A stretch of 64,000 nucleotides of DNA from CAWBBA01 sp963741625 (GTDB lineage Bacteria > Desulfobacterota > Desulfomonilia > Desulfomonilales > Desulfomonilaceae): positions 1 to 64,000 of the forward strand of contig CAVUIT010000014.1 in NCBI GenBank assembly GCA_963741625.1, read 5' to 3'. Shown piece by piece: positions 63,341 to 64,000 of the stretch. A program made the position numbers and the translations under genes. Under the pieces are notes generated by a model, which made no database searches, was not told where the DNA came from, and worked only from the letters and a program-made list of their open reading frames with translations. How positions within the stretch are numbered: the first letter of the stretch is position 1; each line of letters opens with the position of its first letter.

Positions 63341-64000
63341 ATGAAAGGCGTCAGAATCATAACCGCCAACTCCGCCGTGGCCCTTGCAGCTTCTCTTTGC
63401 AAGGTTCAGGTTATCGCTGCGTACCCGATAACGCCTCAAACCCCGGTAACGGAGGAGCTGGCGGCCATGGTAGAACGCGGCGATCTCAAGGCCGAGTATC
63501 TGACCGTGGAAAGTGAACATTCGGCAATGGCTTCTGTGGTGGCCGCGTCACAAGTGGGCGCCAGAGTATTCACCGCTACCAGCGCCAATGGTCTACTGTA
63601 TATGCATGAGATGCTGCACTGGGCCGCCGGAAGCCGCGTGCCTGTTGTGATGGCATGCGTGAACCGAGGCGTGGGAGCCCCTTGGACCATCCTTAACGAC
63701 CAGCAGGACTCCATAGCTCAGAGGGACACGGGCTGGATTCAGCTTTACTGCCGAAACAGTCAGGAAGTGTTGGATACCATTATCCAGGCGTTCAGGATCG
63801 CGGAACAGTCGCTCATCCCGATCATGGTCTGCTACGACGGATTCGTGCTCTCGCACGCCAGCACGCCGGTAGATGTCCCGGATCTTTCTGAGGTTGATAG
63901 ATTTCTCCCGCCATATCAGCCTGATACCGGGCTCACCGGAGGGAACTACATGAACCTGAATCCACTGATCCTCAGCGAGCCTCGTCTGGACCCCCACGGT
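63341..64000 (+). CDS. porA: pyruvate:ferredoxin oxidoreductase alpha subunit, truncated at window end
   Basis: ATG 63341 follows GAGG. The first 220 residues are present: MKGVRIITANSAVALAASLC, AAYPITPQTPVTEELAAMV, TVESEHSAMASVVAASQVGA and CYDGFVLSHAS. The alpha subunit binds the substrate side of the thiamine diphosphate site together with the beta subunit, which would lie past the window. Confidence 0.92.
   Translation, partial: MKGVRIITANSAVALAASLCKVQVIAAYPITPQTPVTEELAAMVERGDLKAEYLTVESEHSAMASVVAASQVGARVFTATSANGLLYMHEMLHWAAGSRVPVVMACVNRGVGAPWTILNDQQDSIAQRDTGWIQLYCRNSQEVLDTIIQAFRIAEQSLIPIMVCYDGFVLSHASTPVDVPDLSEVDRFLPPYQPDTGLTGGNYMNLNPLILSEPRLDPHG

Noticed and set aside
1..64000. CRISPR array
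   Set aside because: No series of short regularly spaced direct repeats was seen on either strand, and no cas gene.

Overview
The window looks like a chromosomal segment of an anaerobic Desulfobacterota (deltaproteobacterial) organism. The basis is corrinoid methyl-transfer modules, methyl-tetrahydrofolate:corrinoid methyltransferases, a clostridial-type pyruvate:ferredoxin oxidoreductase, sigma-54 regulation, LutABC lactate oxidation genes and an ATP/ADP-translocase-like carrier fused to HEAT and cyclic-nucleotide-type domains. An O-demethylating sulfate reducer or syntroph of the Desulfomonile type would fit, but this is inference from gene content; the species cannot be fixed from the sequence.

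Layout. 0-5.2 kb: genes that are all recognisable but broken by single-base frameshifts (PAS histidine kinase, 61-aa helical protein, ferritin-like protein, IHF-like protein) plus a divergent pair of paralogous small proteins. 5.3-10.4 kb: a Cache-HAMP class III nucleotide cyclase facing an 886-aa carrier. 10.4-17.2 kb: an integrative element with ParB-like, excisionase-like and tyrosine-integrase genes; the integrase is split by an IS1595-type and an IS3-type insertion, and a tRNA-Asp 3' fragment lies next to it. 18.1-30.4 kb: methyl-transfer cluster I on the + strand (Liv ABC transporter, URO-D-family methyltransferase, corrinoid protein, HisD-like and SDR dehydrogenases, LacI regulator, 3-hydroxyacyl-CoA-type dehydrogenase, pterin methyltransferase). 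31.5-41.5 kb: methyl-transfer cluster II (two corrinoid proteins, two URO-D-family methyltransferases, an MFS permease, a DUF1638 protein) on the - strand. It is preceded by a PAS/sigma-54 activator, and a second pterin methyltransferase diverges on the + strand; both transcription units carry near-perfect sigma-54 promoters. 41.5-43.4 kb: PurQ-like gene, a 97-aa conserved protein, a duplicated leader and a lactate permease remnant. 43.6-46.2 kb: lutABC. 46.2-57.1 kb: accessory region of small genes, a Cys-rich PAS kinase, an AT-rich MetF-like gene, an SPFH pair bounded by direct repeats, and a cytidylate-kinase-like gene. 57.5-62.1 kb: IS1182- and IS5-type transposases, a type ISP restriction-enzyme remnant and an orphan DNA methyltransferase. 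62.3-64 kb: porCDA, running off the end.

How it works together (inference). Methylated substrates would enter through the Liv transporter or the MFS permease. URO-D-family methyltransferases would pass the methyl group to a corrinoid protein, and the pterin methyltransferases would pass it on to tetrahydrofolate, feeding C1 oxidation or acetyl-CoA metabolism alongside pyruvate oxidation by POR and lactate oxidation by LutABC.

Caution. At least 20 single-base frameshifts were found by reading homologous protein sequence through the breaks, and most lie in homopolymer runs. Many 'broken' genes may therefore be intact in the organism.
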